This document shows positions 27,575 through 36,538 of a DNA stretch of 64,000 bases, piece by piece. This DNA is from Winogradskyella sp. (GTDB lineage Bacteria > Bacteroidota > Bacteroidia > Flavobacteriales > Flavobacteriaceae). Position 1 is the first letter of the stretch. Each line of letters starts with the position of its first letter. Below the pieces are notes generated by a model, which saw nothing but the letters and a program-made list of their open reading frames with translations, was not told the DNA's origin and searched no databases. The stretch lies in contig NZ_JABSSU010000003.1 in NCBI RefSeq assembly GCF_013213835.1, positions 363,796 to 427,795 on the forward strand, written 5' to 3'. The position numbers and the translations under genes were made by a program.

Positions 27575-28465
27575 ATGAAAAACATAGCAGTTATTGGAGC
27601 AGGAACAATGGGCAATGGTATTGCGCACACATTTGCTCAATCTGGCTTTAAAGTACAACTTATTGATATTAGCGAAGCTTCTCTAAAAAAAGGTATAGAA
27701 ACCATTTCTAAAAACTTAGATAGAATGGTTGCTAAAGAAAAAATCTCTGAAGCTGATAAAGAAGCAACTTTAAACAATATAACGACATTTAGTGATATCA
27801 CTGCTGGTGTTGAATATGCAAGTCTTGTTGTTGAAGCAGCTACTGAGAATGTGGATCTAAAGCTTAATATTTTTAGACAACTTGATAAAGCTTGCCCAGA
27901 TGATACAATCCTGGCAACAAATACATCTTCAATATCAATTACTCAAATTGCTTCAGTGACGTCGAGACCGGATATGGTTATTGGAATGCACTTTATGAAT
28001 CCTGTACCAATTATGAAGTTGGTTGAAATCATTCGTGGATATAATACAAGTGATGAAGTGACAAACACCATTATGGAATTATCAAAAACCCTAGGCAAAA
28101 TTCCAACAGAAGTAAATGATTATCCTGGCTTTGTAGCGAATAGAATTTTAATGCCTATGATTAATGAATCAATAGAAACATTATATAATGGCGTTGCTGG
28201 TGTAGAAGAAATAGATACTGTAATGAAATTAGGAATGGCACATCCAATGGGACCTTTGCAACTTGCCGATTTCATTGGTCTAGATGTGTGTCTGTCTATT
28301 CTAAACGTCATGTACGATGGATTTAAAAATCCGAAATACGCACCATGTCCTTTATTAGTCAATATGGTTAGAGCTGGGAAATTAGGTGTAAAATCTGGTG
28401 AAGGATTTTATGATTATTCAGAAAGTAGAAAAGCTGAGAAAGTTGCGAATCAGTTTACGAAATAG
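27575..28465 (+). CDS. 3-hydroxybutyryl-CoA / 3-hydroxyacyl-CoA dehydrogenase
   Basis: A 296-residue single-function 3-hydroxyacyl-CoA dehydrogenase. The NAD-binding loop GAGTMGNGIAHTFA is at the N-terminus, NTSSISIT contains the substrate Ser, and HFMNPVPIMKLVEII carries the catalytic His. The C-terminal dimer domain has PGFVANRIL and the usual GVKSGEGFYDY end. Length near 290 with no hydratase domain suits the Hbd/PaaH type, which interconverts acetoacetyl-CoA and 3-hydroxybutyryl-CoA or acts in longer-chain beta-oxidation or aromatic degradation. No other beta-oxidation gene is adjacent. The exact chain length cannot be set from sequence alone. Confidence 0.93.
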   Translation: MKNIAVIGAGTMGNGIAHTFAQSGFKVQLIDISEASLKKGIETISKNLDRMVAKEKISEADKEATLNNITTFSDITAGVEYASLVVEAATENVDLKLNIFRQLDKACPDDTILATNTSSISITQIASVTSRPDMVIGMHFMNPVPIMKLVEIIRGYNTSDEVTNTIMELSKTLGKIPTEVNDYPGFVANRILMPMINESIETLYNGVAGVEEIDTVMKLGMAHPMGPLQLADFIGLDVCLSILNVMYDGFKNPKYAPCPLLVNMVRAGKLGVKSGEGFYDYSESRKAEKVANQFTK

Positions 28466-28470
28466 TTAAA

Positions 28471-28540
28471 AGGCATTAGGTAATAGGCATTAGAACTAAA
28501 ATACTTCACACTAATTCCTGATCCCTAATCCCTAATCCCT
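28471..28540. repeat. Short direct and tandem repeats between hbd-like gene and DUF1015
   Basis: Two copies of AGGCATTAG (28471-28479 and 28485-28493) and a CCCTAAT tandem at 28522-28540. A related TAATCCCTAAT string appears at 30575. The spacer is otherwise without features. Confidence 0.5.
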
Positions 28541-28546
28541 TAAACC

Positions 28547-29785
28547 ATGGCCAAAGTAAAACCGTTTAAAGCTGTACGTCCAACAAGAGCAATTGTTGGT
28601 TTAGTTGCTGCTCGTCCTTACCAAAGTTATACTATTGAGGAAAGAGAATCTAGAATGGATTATAATCCCTATAGTTTTCTTCATATTGTGAATCCTGGCT
28701 ATAAATATGACCAAGTTATTACAGGTGAAGAACGCTACAAATTAGTTAGAAATAGATATCTCGAATTTAAAGAAGATGGCATATTTATTCAAGATGAAAA
28801 GCCTTCTTTTTATGTCTATAAAATTGTGAATAGACATGGGCAAGAATTTAATGGAATTATTGCGGCTACAAGTGCTGAAGATTACGAAAAGGATATTATT
28901 AAAAAGCACGAAGAAACCATTGCAAATCGAGAACAAACCTTTAAAAACTATTTACAAACAGTAGGATTTAATGCAGAACCTGTACTTCTCACCTATCCAG
29001 ATAATGACATTATAAAATCAATTATCATAGAAACTCAAAAAGGTCATGCAGAGTTTGAGTTCACGATGACCTATAGAGACACTCATTATCTTTGGAAAAT
29101 AGATAACCAAGAAACAAATGCCTTAATAGAAAAGGAATTTGAACATATAGAAACCATCTACATTGCTGATGGTCATCATAGGTCTGCTTCATCTTTTCTC
29201 TATTACAAAGACCAAAAAGAGAAAAACTCTTCTCATAATGGAAGTGAGTCATACAATTATTTTATGTCTTATTTAATTCCGGAATCTGACTTGGTTATTC
29301 AAGAATTTTGCAGATTGATAAAGGATTTAAATGGCTTATCTAAGGAAGAATTTCTAATAAAACTAGACGCTAATTTCAGAATAAAAAATAGAGGTCAAGA
29401 ACCCTATTCACCTTCAAAACCCCATCATTTTAGTATGTATCTAGATGGTGAATTCTATTCTTTGTATCTCAGAAAGACCATCTATAATTTTGAGACTGCA
29501 CTAGAAAAGCTTAATGCGCAATTACTTTACAAAACCATTCTACAACCTATTTTAGGAATTGAGGACCTACGAAACGATAGCAGAATTGAATACATTCATG
29601 GTAAACATGAAGTGACCTCAATGAAAAGTTCTGTTGATAGTGGTAAATTTAGTGTTGGCTTTGGTATGTGTCCTGCTACTGTAGAGCAAATGAAAGAGAT
29701 TGCAGATGAAGGCTTAAAAATGCCACCAAAAAGCACTTATATTTTACCAAAATTGAGAAGTGCAATTACGATTTATGAATATTAA
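28547..29785 (+). CDS. DUF1015 family protein
   Basis: A 412-residue protein of the DUF1015 family. Conserved marks are FKAVRPTRAIVGLVAARPY at the N-terminus, N-P-Y-S-F-L-H-I, and the IADGHHRSASS motif near 207-217 with a following Tyr-rich helix. The His-His-Arg set and the GFGMCPATVEQMKEIADEG end suggest an enzyme active site. No reaction is known to me for the family, which is often near D-3-phosphoglycerate dehydrogenase or serine-pathway genes; neither is here. It is cytosolic. A palindrome-rich 76-base spacer separates it from the YggS gene. Confidence 0.9.
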   Translation: MAKVKPFKAVRPTRAIVGLVAARPYQSYTIEERESRMDYNPYSFLHIVNPGYKYDQVITGEERYKLVRNRYLEFKEDGIFIQDEKPSFYVYKIVNRHGQEFNGIIAATSAEDYEKDIIKKHEETIANREQTFKNYLQTVGFNAEPVLLTYPDNDIIKSIIIETQKGHAEFEFTMTYRDTHYLWKIDNQETNALIEKEFEHIETIYIADGHHRSASSFLYYKDQKEKNSSHNGSESYNYFMSYLIPESDLVIQEFCRLIKDLNGLSKEEFLIKLDANFRIKNRGQEPYSPSKPHHFSMYLDGEFYSLYLRKTIYNFETALEKLNAQLLYKTILQPILGIEDLRNDSRIEYIHGKHEVTSMKSSVDSGKFSVGFGMCPATVEQMKEIADEGLKMPPKSTYILPKLRSAITIYEY

Positions 29786-29790
29786 ACGTT

Positions 29791-29847
29791 GTTTATCTGC
29801 TGAGTCGTTTAGGTGTTTAAGTAATTTAAACGATTAATCAGATAAAC
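29791..29847. repeat. Nested palindrome between DUF1015 and yggS-like genes
   Basis: Outer arms GTTTATCTG (29791-29799) and CAGATAAAC (29839-29847) enclose inner arms TCGTTTA (29805-29811) and TAAACGA (29827-29833). The 57-base element can fold into a long two-part hairpin. No T run follows; it ends 14 bases before the next ATG. Confidence 0.6.
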
Positions 29848-29861
29848 GAATCAACTATAAA

Positions 29862-30530
29862 ATGAGGATAAGCGATAACCTTCAGAAGATACAATCATCC
29901 ATACCAAGCCATGTTACGCTTGTAGCAGTTTCTAAAACAAAACCTGTTTCTGACCTTATGGAAGCCTACAATGCTGGTCAGCGCATTTTTGGTGAAAATA
30001 AAATACAAGAAATGGTTGATAAACATGAGCAAATGCCAAAAGATATACAATGGCATATGATTGGGCATGTACAAACTAACAAGGTTAAATATATGGCAGC
30101 GTTTGTTGACCTTATTCATGGTGTTGATAGCTTCAAACTTTTGAAAGAAATTAATAAACAGGCTCAAAAGCATGACAGAGTCATTGACTGTTTACTTCAA
30201 ATAAAAATTGCAGAAGAAGATTCAAAATTTGGTATGTCTGCAAATGACGCTTCGGAACTACTTCAGTCTGAAGAATTTTCAGAGTTAAAACATATTAAAC
30301 TAGTTGGTGTAATGGGAATGGCAACCTTTACAGAAAATATGAATCAGGTTGAAAACGAGTTTAATTATTTAAAATCTACTTTCGATAAATTAAAAACAGA
30401 TCAAACTGAAAACTGTCATCTACAAACCATCTCAATGGGAATGAGTGGCGATTATAAATTAGCTATAACATGTGGTAGTACAATGGTTAGAGTTGGAAGT
30501 AGTATATTTGGTTCTAGGAATTACAATTAA
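29862..30530 (+). CDS. YggS-family pyridoxal 5'-phosphate homeostasis protein
   Basis: A 222-residue single-domain alanine-racemase-like TIM barrel. The PLP-binding Lys lies in LVAVSKTKP (about 21-29), followed by FGENKIQEM, HMIGHVQTNK and the phosphate-binding GMSGDYKLAI and GSTMVRVGSSIFG near the C-terminus. YggS/PLPBP proteins bind PLP and keep its level and amino acid metabolism in balance, with no enzymatic activity shown. It is cytosolic. It precedes the exonuclease gene by 67 bases. Confidence 0.95.
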   Translation: MRISDNLQKIQSSIPSHVTLVAVSKTKPVSDLMEAYNAGQRIFGENKIQEMVDKHEQMPKDIQWHMIGHVQTNKVKYMAAFVDLIHGVDSFKLLKEINKQAQKHDRVIDCLLQIKIAEEDSKFGMSANDASELLQSEEFSELKHIKLVGVMGMATFTENMNQVENEFNYLKSTFDKLKTDQTENCHLQTISMGMSGDYKLAITCGSTMVRVGSSIFGSRNYN

Positions 30531-30597
30531 AGCTAGAAACACTAAGACAGAAGCTTGAAAATGATACTAACAACTAATCCCTAATTACTTATAACTC

Positions 30598-31959
30598 ATT
30601 TACGCAATACTAGACATAGAAACCACTGGCGGTAAGTACAACGAAGAAGGTATTACTGAAATTGCTATCTATAAATTTGACGGACACGAAGTTGTTGATA
30701 AATTCATAAGTCTTGTAAATCCAGAACGTGAGATTCAACCTTTTGTAGTAAAACTTACTGGCATTAATAACAATATGCTTAGAAATGCACCAAAGTTTTA
30801 TGAAGTCGCGAAACGCATTGTAGAAATCACAGAAGACTGTATCCTTGTTGCTCATAATTCTGAATTTGATTATCGCATTCTAAAAACAGAGTTTAAACGC
30901 CTTGGTTTTGAATTCAAGAGAAAAACACTTTGTACGGTAGAGCTTTCTCAGAAACTAATTCCTGATATGGAATCTTATAGTTTAGGGAAATTAGCTAGAG
31001 CATTAGGCATACCTGTGAGTGACAGGCATCGTGCTAACGGTGATGCTATGGCAACCATAAAACTATTTAAACTATTACTGAGCAAAGACACCGATAAGTC
31101 TATTGTTAAAAATGCAATTAAAGTTGAGAAGAAGTCTAAAATTAAAGCCAACCTCAAAGAAATTTTAGAGGAATTACCAAATGCAACCGGCGTCTACTAC
31201 ATACATGACGCAAAAGGAACAATATTATATATAGGCAAGAGTAATAACATCAAAAAGCGGATTACACAGCACTTTACCAATACCAACTCTAAATCTAGAA
31301 AAATTCAGACATTAGTTGCATCAGTAACTTATGAAAAAACAGGTAGTGAACTTGTGGCACTTCTTAAAGAAAGTGAAGAAATAAAAAAGAACAAGCCTAT
31401 TCTAAATCGTGCATTACGTCGTAACCTATATACACATGGATTATACCATTTTGAAGATAAAAATGGATATATAAACCTTAGCATAGAAAAAGCAAACAAA
31501 GAAAATTTACCAGTAACTACTTTTACCAATAGACAGAGCGCAAAGCATTTTATGCTTAAAATTATGGATGACTATATGCTATGCCAAAAACTAATAGGTA
31601 TGTATCATACTAATACCAATTGTTTTAGACATGAAGTCAAAGAATGCAATGGTGCTTGTGTTTTAGAAGAGTCTTCAGCTGATTATAACAAACGTGTGCT
31701 AATGCTGATAGACAAGCATAGCTATAAAAATAAAAATATGCTTGTCATAGATCGTGGTCGTGATATTGAAGAAAAAAGTGTCGTACTCATAGAAAATGGA
31801 GTATTTAGAGGTTTAGGCTTTTTCGATTTAAACTATCAAATTAACAACCCTGACATTTTACAAACTCTAATTACTCCAATGGAAAATAATAGAGATACAC
31901 AGCACATAATTCAGAGTTATATTCGTAGAAATAAACGTTTAAAAATTGTGGAATTTTAG
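30598..31959 (+). CDS. DEDDh exonuclease / GIY-YIG endonuclease fusion, probable ATT start
   Basis: A 453-residue two-nuclease protein. Residues 1-165 are a DnaQ-like 3'-5' exonuclease: D6 and E8 in DIETTGG, HNSEFD near 87-92, and H144 and D149 of the DEDDh set. Residues about 195-275 are a GIY-YIG domain (GVYYI at 198-202, LYIGK at 210-214), as in UvrC/Cho. The C-terminus has a Cys-rich UvrC-like part (CFRHEVKECNGAC). The frame opens at a TAA at 30592-30594; the only codon that gives the normal MYAILDIETTGG start is ATT at 30598. The first ATG (30775) would delete the exonuclease active site. Likely a DNA repair or proofreading role. Confidence 0.88.
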   Translation: MYAILDIETTGGKYNEEGITEIAIYKFDGHEVVDKFISLVNPEREIQPFVVKLTGINNNMLRNAPKFYEVAKRIVEITEDCILVAHNSEFDYRILKTEFKRLGFEFKRKTLCTVELSQKLIPDMESYSLGKLARALGIPVSDRHRANGDAMATIKLFKLLLSKDTDKSIVKNAIKVEKKSKIKANLKEILEELPNATGVYYIHDAKGTILYIGKSNNIKKRITQHFTNTNSKSRKIQTLVASVTYEKTGSELVALLKESEEIKKNKPILNRALRRNLYTHGLYHFEDKNGYINLSIEKANKENLPVTTFTNRQSAKHFMLKIMDDYMLCQKLIGMYHTNTNCFRHEVKECNGACVLEESSADYNKRVLMLIDKHSYKNKNMLVIDRGRDIEEKSVVLIENGVFRGLGFFDLNYQINNPDILQTLITPMENNRDTQHIIQSYIRRNKRLKIVEF

Positions 31960-32016
31960 ATTAAAAAGTATAAATTACTCCACAGAATAATTCTAAAACT
32001 AAATCAATACAATTTA

Positions 32017-33960
32017 ATGAAACACTACATGTTTATTGCTCTTGCAATAATTTCCTTTCAGGGTATTTCTCAGAATTTTTTTCCAAAAATGTCTGTATCT
32101 CAAATAGAGTTAAAAACAAACCGATATGACAAAGACACTACGGCTAACGCACTTGTAATCTATGATTATGGTAAAAGCTTTTTTGACAGTGAAACATTTT
32201 GGTTAAGGTGTCAAATAGAACAGAAAATTAAGATACTTAGACCAGAAGGTGTCGATAGAGGTCAATATGAAATAAAACTATATAAAGGCAAATCATCAAA
32301 GGAAAGAATAAAAAATATTAAGGCAACAACTTATAATTTAGAAAATGGTTCAGTTAAAACGTCTTCACTCAAAAAGGATGCTATCTTCGAAATTGAAGAG
32401 GACAAATACACAGTTGTAAAATTCGTTTTACCCGAAGTTAAGGTCGGTTCTATAATTACTGTAAGCTATGAGACTCAATCTCGATTTATTTCTAAATATC
32501 AGCCGTGGTATTTTCAGGGTAAAGATCCTGTAATTTACAGTGAATATAACACTAGTATTCCCGGTAATTATCAGTACAATATTAAACTTGTTGGTGAAAT
32601 ACCTTTAGATACAGAAGAAACTGGTATAGAAAAAGAATGTGTTGATTTTGGTTATAACGGTAGCGCAGATTGTAGTATTGCTAAATATGTGATGCGGAAC
32701 ATACCAGCTTATAAACCTGAAGATTTTACAACAACAGCATTAAACTATATGTCGCGTATAGAATATGAACTAAGTGTTATAAAAGGTTTTGATGGCAGTG
32801 TTGACAAACTAACTAAGACATGGTCAGATGTAGATAAAGAACTTAGAACAGATAAAGACTTTGGCAAACAAATTAGTAAAAAGAGTTTGGTAAAAAAGGT
32901 GTTACCTTCTGAAATTATAAAACTCGAACCAAATATAGAAAAGGCAAAAGCCATTTATAAATTTGTACAAGACAACTATAAATGGAATAAAAAATATAGT
33001 AGGTATGATGTCTCAATAAAAAACCTCCTCAAAGAAAAAATTGGAAGTATTTTTGAAATTAATCTACTATTAGAAAACTTGCTCTCTAGTCAAGGTTTTA
33101 AAATTTACCCTATTTTAATATCAACACGTTCTAATGGGTTAGCAACTAAAGTGTATCCCGTTCTAACAGATTTTAACTATGTCATTTTAAAAACAACTAT
33201 TGACGGGAAAGACTACCTTTTAGACGCGACCAACCCTTATTTATCTTTTGGAGAAATTCCGTTTAGAACATTAAACCAATATGGTAGGTTAATGGATTTT
33301 GAGGATGGTAGTTATTGGGAAGACATCGTTATTGAAAATAGTTCTTACAGACAACATAGAGTACTTTTAGATGACTTTACATCCGTATCCGTTACAGGCA
33401 AAATCGAAAGTAAATTTACTGGTTATCACGCACATAATAGTAAAGAGTCCTATGACAAAAATGCAAATGCTTATAAAGAGAATAAAGCTGAACAATACGA
33501 ATCCATTGAAGTGACATCTCATGATGTCGTAGACTTCGAAAAAGATAATTACGACTTTAAAGAACTCATAGATTTTGAATTTGAGCCAGAATTTATTGGG
33601 AATAAAATTTATCTAAATCCTTTCCTAATAAAATTTTTTGAACAAAATCCATTTAAACTCCAAGAACGAACTTATCCCATTGACTTTGGATATAAGGACA
33701 CATACTCATACACCATGCTGATAGAACTTGGAAATGATCTTAAAATATTAGAAACTCCAAAAGCGTTAAATATTAAACTACCTAATGACTCCGGTTCATT
33801 TACGTTTAATACTAGCATTCAAAATAATATACTTACACTAAATTTCAAAGTAAGCTTTGATAAAGCAGTATACAGTTCTAATTACTATAGCTATTTAAAG
33901 ACCTTTATGAATAGGGTTGTAGATATCCAAAAAAATGCACTTGTTGTACTAGAGAAATAA
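32017..33960 (+). CDS. DUF3857 protein with transglutaminase-like domain, catalytic Cys absent
   Basis: A 647-residue exported protein. A signal peptide (about 1-18) is followed by a DUF3857 beta domain (about 50-210) and a transglutaminase-like core (about 300-420) that includes DNYKWN and FVQ. At the place where active enzymes have a Cys, in G-N-C-type sequence before EINLLL, this protein has GSIFEINLLL without Cys; the later Asn-Tyr-V-I and LLDATNPY (Asp) remain. A C-terminal DUF3858-like region follows. It is probably a non-catalytic or altered periplasmic domain protein. The role is unknown. Confidence 0.85.
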   Translation: MKHYMFIALAIISFQGISQNFFPKMSVSQIELKTNRYDKDTTANALVIYDYGKSFFDSETFWLRCQIEQKIKILRPEGVDRGQYEIKLYKGKSSKERIKNIKATTYNLENGSVKTSSLKKDAIFEIEEDKYTVVKFVLPEVKVGSIITVSYETQSRFISKYQPWYFQGKDPVIYSEYNTSIPGNYQYNIKLVGEIPLDTEETGIEKECVDFGYNGSADCSIAKYVMRNIPAYKPEDFTTTALNYMSRIEYELSVIKGFDGSVDKLTKTWSDVDKELRTDKDFGKQISKKSLVKKVLPSEIIKLEPNIEKAKAIYKFVQDNYKWNKKYSRYDVSIKNLLKEKIGSIFEINLLLENLLSSQGFKIYPILISTRSNGLATKVYPVLTDFNYVILKTTIDGKDYLLDATNPYLSFGEIPFRTLNQYGRLMDFEDGSYWEDIVIENSSYRQHRVLLDDFTSVSVTGKIESKFTGYHAHNSKESYDKNANAYKENKAEQYESIEVTSHDVVDFEKDNYDFKELIDFEFEPEFIGNKIYLNPFLIKFFEQNPFKLQERTYPIDFGYKDTYSYTMLIELGNDLKILETPKALNIKLPNDSGSFTFNTSIQNNILTLNFKVSFDKAVYSSNYYSYLKTFMNRVVDIQKNALVVLEK

Positions 33961-33991
33961 GAATAGAATTTTCTTTTTGTATTTTTAAATT

Positions 33992-34882
33992 ATGGAAGCT
34001 AATACCAAACATAGCTGGCGAAGCAAACTGCATGAAATCATTTATGAAGCTGATACACCAACAGGCAAAATATTTGATGTTACACTATTAGTGTTAATTA
34101 TCTTAAGTATTGTGCTTGTAATGCTAGAAAGTGTTTGCGATTCTGGTTGTACATCTGAGTATTTTGGATTAAGTGATAATAGCATTTTAAGTGATTTTGT
34201 TAAACTCTTAAATGCACAATTCTTTTACGTTGCAGAATGGGTAGTTACCATATTATTCTCATTAGAATATATTGCAAGAGTTGTTACTGTAAAAAAACCA
34301 AGTAAATACGTTTTTAGTTTTTATGGTATAATAGATTTTCTCTCCACTATACCAATGTATTTATCCTTCTTTATAGTAGGTTCTCAGTCTTTAGTAGCGT
34401 TAAGAGCATTAAGATTAATGCGTGTATTTAGAATTTTAAAACTAGCACGCTTCATCGGTGAATCTACTAATTTAATTAGAGCATTAAAGGCAAGCAGAGC
34501 TAAGATTTCGGTATTCTTACTTTTTGTTTTTGTCTTGTGCATTATTCTTGGTACCATTATGTACCTAATTGAAGGAAATGCTGAAAGTGGTTTTACAAGT
34601 ATCCCTAAAAGTGTGTACTGGGCAATAGTAACAATGACAACTGTTGGTTATGGTGATATTGCTCCAACTACACCAATTGGGCAGTTTATAGCCTCAATAA
34701 TTATGATAATGGGTTATAGTATTATCGCTATCCCTACGGGCATAGTATCTTCTGAAATGACAAAAGTAAATAAGCATAAAGTTGATACAAATACGCAATG
34801 CTGTGAAAATTGTTTAGCAGAAAATCATCAAGATGATGCTAGATATTGTTACAACTGCGGGCACGAATTGCATCATGACTAA
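33992..34882 (+). CDS. Voltage-gated-type potassium channel with C-terminal zinc ribbon
   Basis: A 296-residue inner-membrane channel with six predicted membrane helices. S4 has spaced Arg residues (ALRALRLMRVFRILKLARF, about 140-158), and the pore carries the K+ selectivity filter TVGYGD at 217-222. After S6 comes a short linker and a C-terminal zinc ribbon with C271-x-x-C274 and C286-x-x-C289. Channels of this KvAP-like group conduct K+ in response to membrane voltage. The zinc ribbon could sense zinc or redox state or join subunits. The gene overlaps miaA by 8 bases (ATG at 34875), so the two are translationally coupled. Confidence 0.92.
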   Translation: MEANTKHSWRSKLHEIIYEADTPTGKIFDVTLLVLIILSIVLVMLESVCDSGCTSEYFGLSDNSILSDFVKLLNAQFFYVAEWVVTILFSLEYIARVVTVKKPSKYVFSFYGIIDFLSTIPMYLSFFIVGSQSLVALRALRLMRVFRILKLARFIGESTNLIRALKASRAKISVFLLFVFVLCIILGTIMYLIEGNAESGFTSIPKSVYWAIVTMTTVGYGDIAPTTPIGQFIASIIMIMGYSIIAIPTGIVSSEMTKVNKHKVDTNTQCCENCLAENHQDDARYCYNCGHELHHD

Positions 34883-35789
34883 ATTTCTTATTTCTATAAT
34901 AGGTCCTACTGCTATTGGTAAAACAGCTTTAAGTATAAAACTTGCACAGCATTTTAGTACTGAGATTGTTTCTGCAGATTCTAGACAGTTTTTTAAAGAA
35001 ATGAATATTGGTACTGCTGTACCTGATGAAGGGGAACTCAATGCGGCAACACACCATTTCATTCAACATAAATCTGTCAAAGAAGACTATTCTGTTGGTG
35101 ATTTTGAAAAAGATGCTATTGCTACCATAAAAGACATTCATTCTAAACATGATGTTGCCATTATGGTTGGTGGTTCTGGTTTATATGTTAAGGCTGTAAC
35201 CAAAGGATTAGATGATTTTCCAGAAGTTGACTCAAGTATTAGAGAAGAACTGAACCGAATCAATGAAAAAGACGGTTTAAAACCACTTCAAAAACAACTA
35301 AAAATATTAGACCCAACTGCATACAATACCATTGCAATTGATAATCCTCAACGACTCACTAGAGCTTTAGAAATATGTATTGGCACCAATAAACCATATT
35401 CTTCATTTTTGACCAATCCTGAAAAAACACGCGACTTTGAAACCATGTCAATCGGACTTATTGCGGATAGACCAGTTATTTATGATAGAATTAATCAGCG
35501 TGTTGATATAATGGTTGCTAATGGATTAATTGATGAAGTAAAGACACTAGTTGAGTATAAACATTTAAACGCTCTAAACACAGTAGGCTATAAAGAAATC
35601 TTTAAATATCTCGAAGGTGAGTGGACTTTAGATTTTGCTATTTCAGAACTCAAAAAGAATACAAGAAGATTTGCTAAACGTCAATTGACATGGTTTCGAA
35701 AAGACAACCAAACCAAATGGTTTGATTACGAAACCAATACTGAAGACATCATCAAACACGTTGAAGACCAAATAAAAAATCCGACATAG
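34875..35789 (+). CDS. miaA: tRNA dimethylallyltransferase
   Basis: A 304-residue enzyme that adds a dimethylallyl group to N6 of A37 in tRNAs reading codons that begin with U. The P-loop is GPTAIGKTAL near 10-19, followed by DSRQFFKEMNIGTAVP and the GGSGLYVKA loop. A longer upstream frame exists, but the ATG at 34875 (MTKFLISIIG) is the usual start, giving an 8-base overlap with the channel gene. The stop codon lies in the loop of a perfect hairpin terminator. Confidence 0.95.
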   Translation: MTKFLISIIGPTAIGKTALSIKLAQHFSTEIVSADSRQFFKEMNIGTAVPDEGELNAATHHFIQHKSVKEDYSVGDFEKDAIATIKDIHSKHDVAIMVGGSGLYVKAVTKGLDDFPEVDSSIREELNRINEKDGLKPLQKQLKILDPTAYNTIAIDNPQRLTRALEICIGTNKPYSSFLTNPEKTRDFETMSIGLIADRPVIYDRINQRVDIMVANGLIDEVKTLVEYKHLNALNTVGYKEIFKYLEGEWTLDFAISELKKNTRRFAKRQLTWFRKDNQTKWFDYETNTEDIIKHVEDQIKNPT

Positions 35790-35803
35790 AAGTCGGATTT
35801 TTT
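35774..35803. terminator. Bidirectional terminator after miaA
   Basis: A perfect 12-bp stem (AAAAAATCCGAC, 35774-35785, with 35792-35803) with a 6-base loop. The miaA stop codon (35787-35789) is in the loop. A and T runs on the two sides let it stop miaA and the convergent response regulator gene. Confidence 0.85.
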
Positions 35804-35824
35804 AATTTATATATTTAGAAAGAA

Positions 35825-36529
35825 CTAGCTATTAATGACTAACCTAAATCCTTCACCATGAATATTTAAAATTTCAACTTTAGGATCTGGTTTCAAATAC
35901 TTACGAAGTTTCGCAATGTAAACATCCATACTACGAGACGTAAAGTAATTATCATCTCGCCAGATTTTAGTTAACGCTAACTCTCTAGGCATTAAGTCAT
36001 TTTCATGTAATGCCAAAAGACGTAATAATTCATTTTCTTTTGGTGATAATTTTGTTGGTTCTCCACCATCAAACTTAAGAAAACGCAATTTTGAGTTTAA
36101 ATCAAAACGTCCAATTTTAAATTCAAACTGTTTGCTGTCAGCAATAGAATCTGTAGCTTTACGCTGCATAATTGCCTTAATTTTCATTAGAAGAACTTCA
36201 CTATCAAAAGGCTTGTTTAAATAATCATCAGCACCTACTTTATATCCCTTAAGTACATCTTCTTTCATAGCTTTAGCCGTTAAGAAAATAATAGGTACGT
36301 CTGTGTTTTTCTCACGGATTTCTTTAGCTAAAGTAAATCCATCTTTGTAAGGCATCATCACATCTAAAATACATAGATCGTAATCTCCTTTCTTGAATTT
36401 TTCAAAGCCTTCCATACCATTTTTGGCATGAACAACATCGTAATCATTCATTATTAAATAATCCTTTAAAACAATTCCAAAATTTGGATCGTCTTCAACC
36501 AAAAGAATTTTCTTGTTCTGTTCTTCCAT
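35825..36529 (-). CDS. OmpR-family response regulator (RprY-like)
   Basis: A 234-residue two-domain regulator. The receiver domain (about 7-120) has VEDD near 11-14, the phosphorylated Asp56 in ILDVMMP, and the conserved Lys in YLNKPFD. The C-terminal winged helix (about 135-232) has the OmpR-type PTKLSPKENELLRLLA and MDVYIAKLRKYL. It lies 9 bases downstream of its kinase gene on the minus strand, so the pair is an operon. Sequence style fits the RprY proteins of Bacteroidota, which act in envelope and oxidative-stress control; target genes here are unknown. Confidence 0.92.
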   Translation of the reverse strand: MEEQNKKILLVEDDPNFGIVLKDYLIMNDYDVVHAKNGMEGFEKFKKGDYDLCILDVMMPYKDGFTLAKEIREKNTDVPIIFLTAKAMKEDVLKGYKVGADDYLNKPFDSEVLLMKIKAIMQRKATDSIADSKQFEFKIGRFDLNSKLRFLKFDGGEPTKLSPKENELLRLLALHENDLMPRELALTKIWRDDNYFTSRSMDVYIAKLRKYLKPDPKVEILNIHGEGFRLVINS

Positions 36530-36538
36530 AATTTATTT

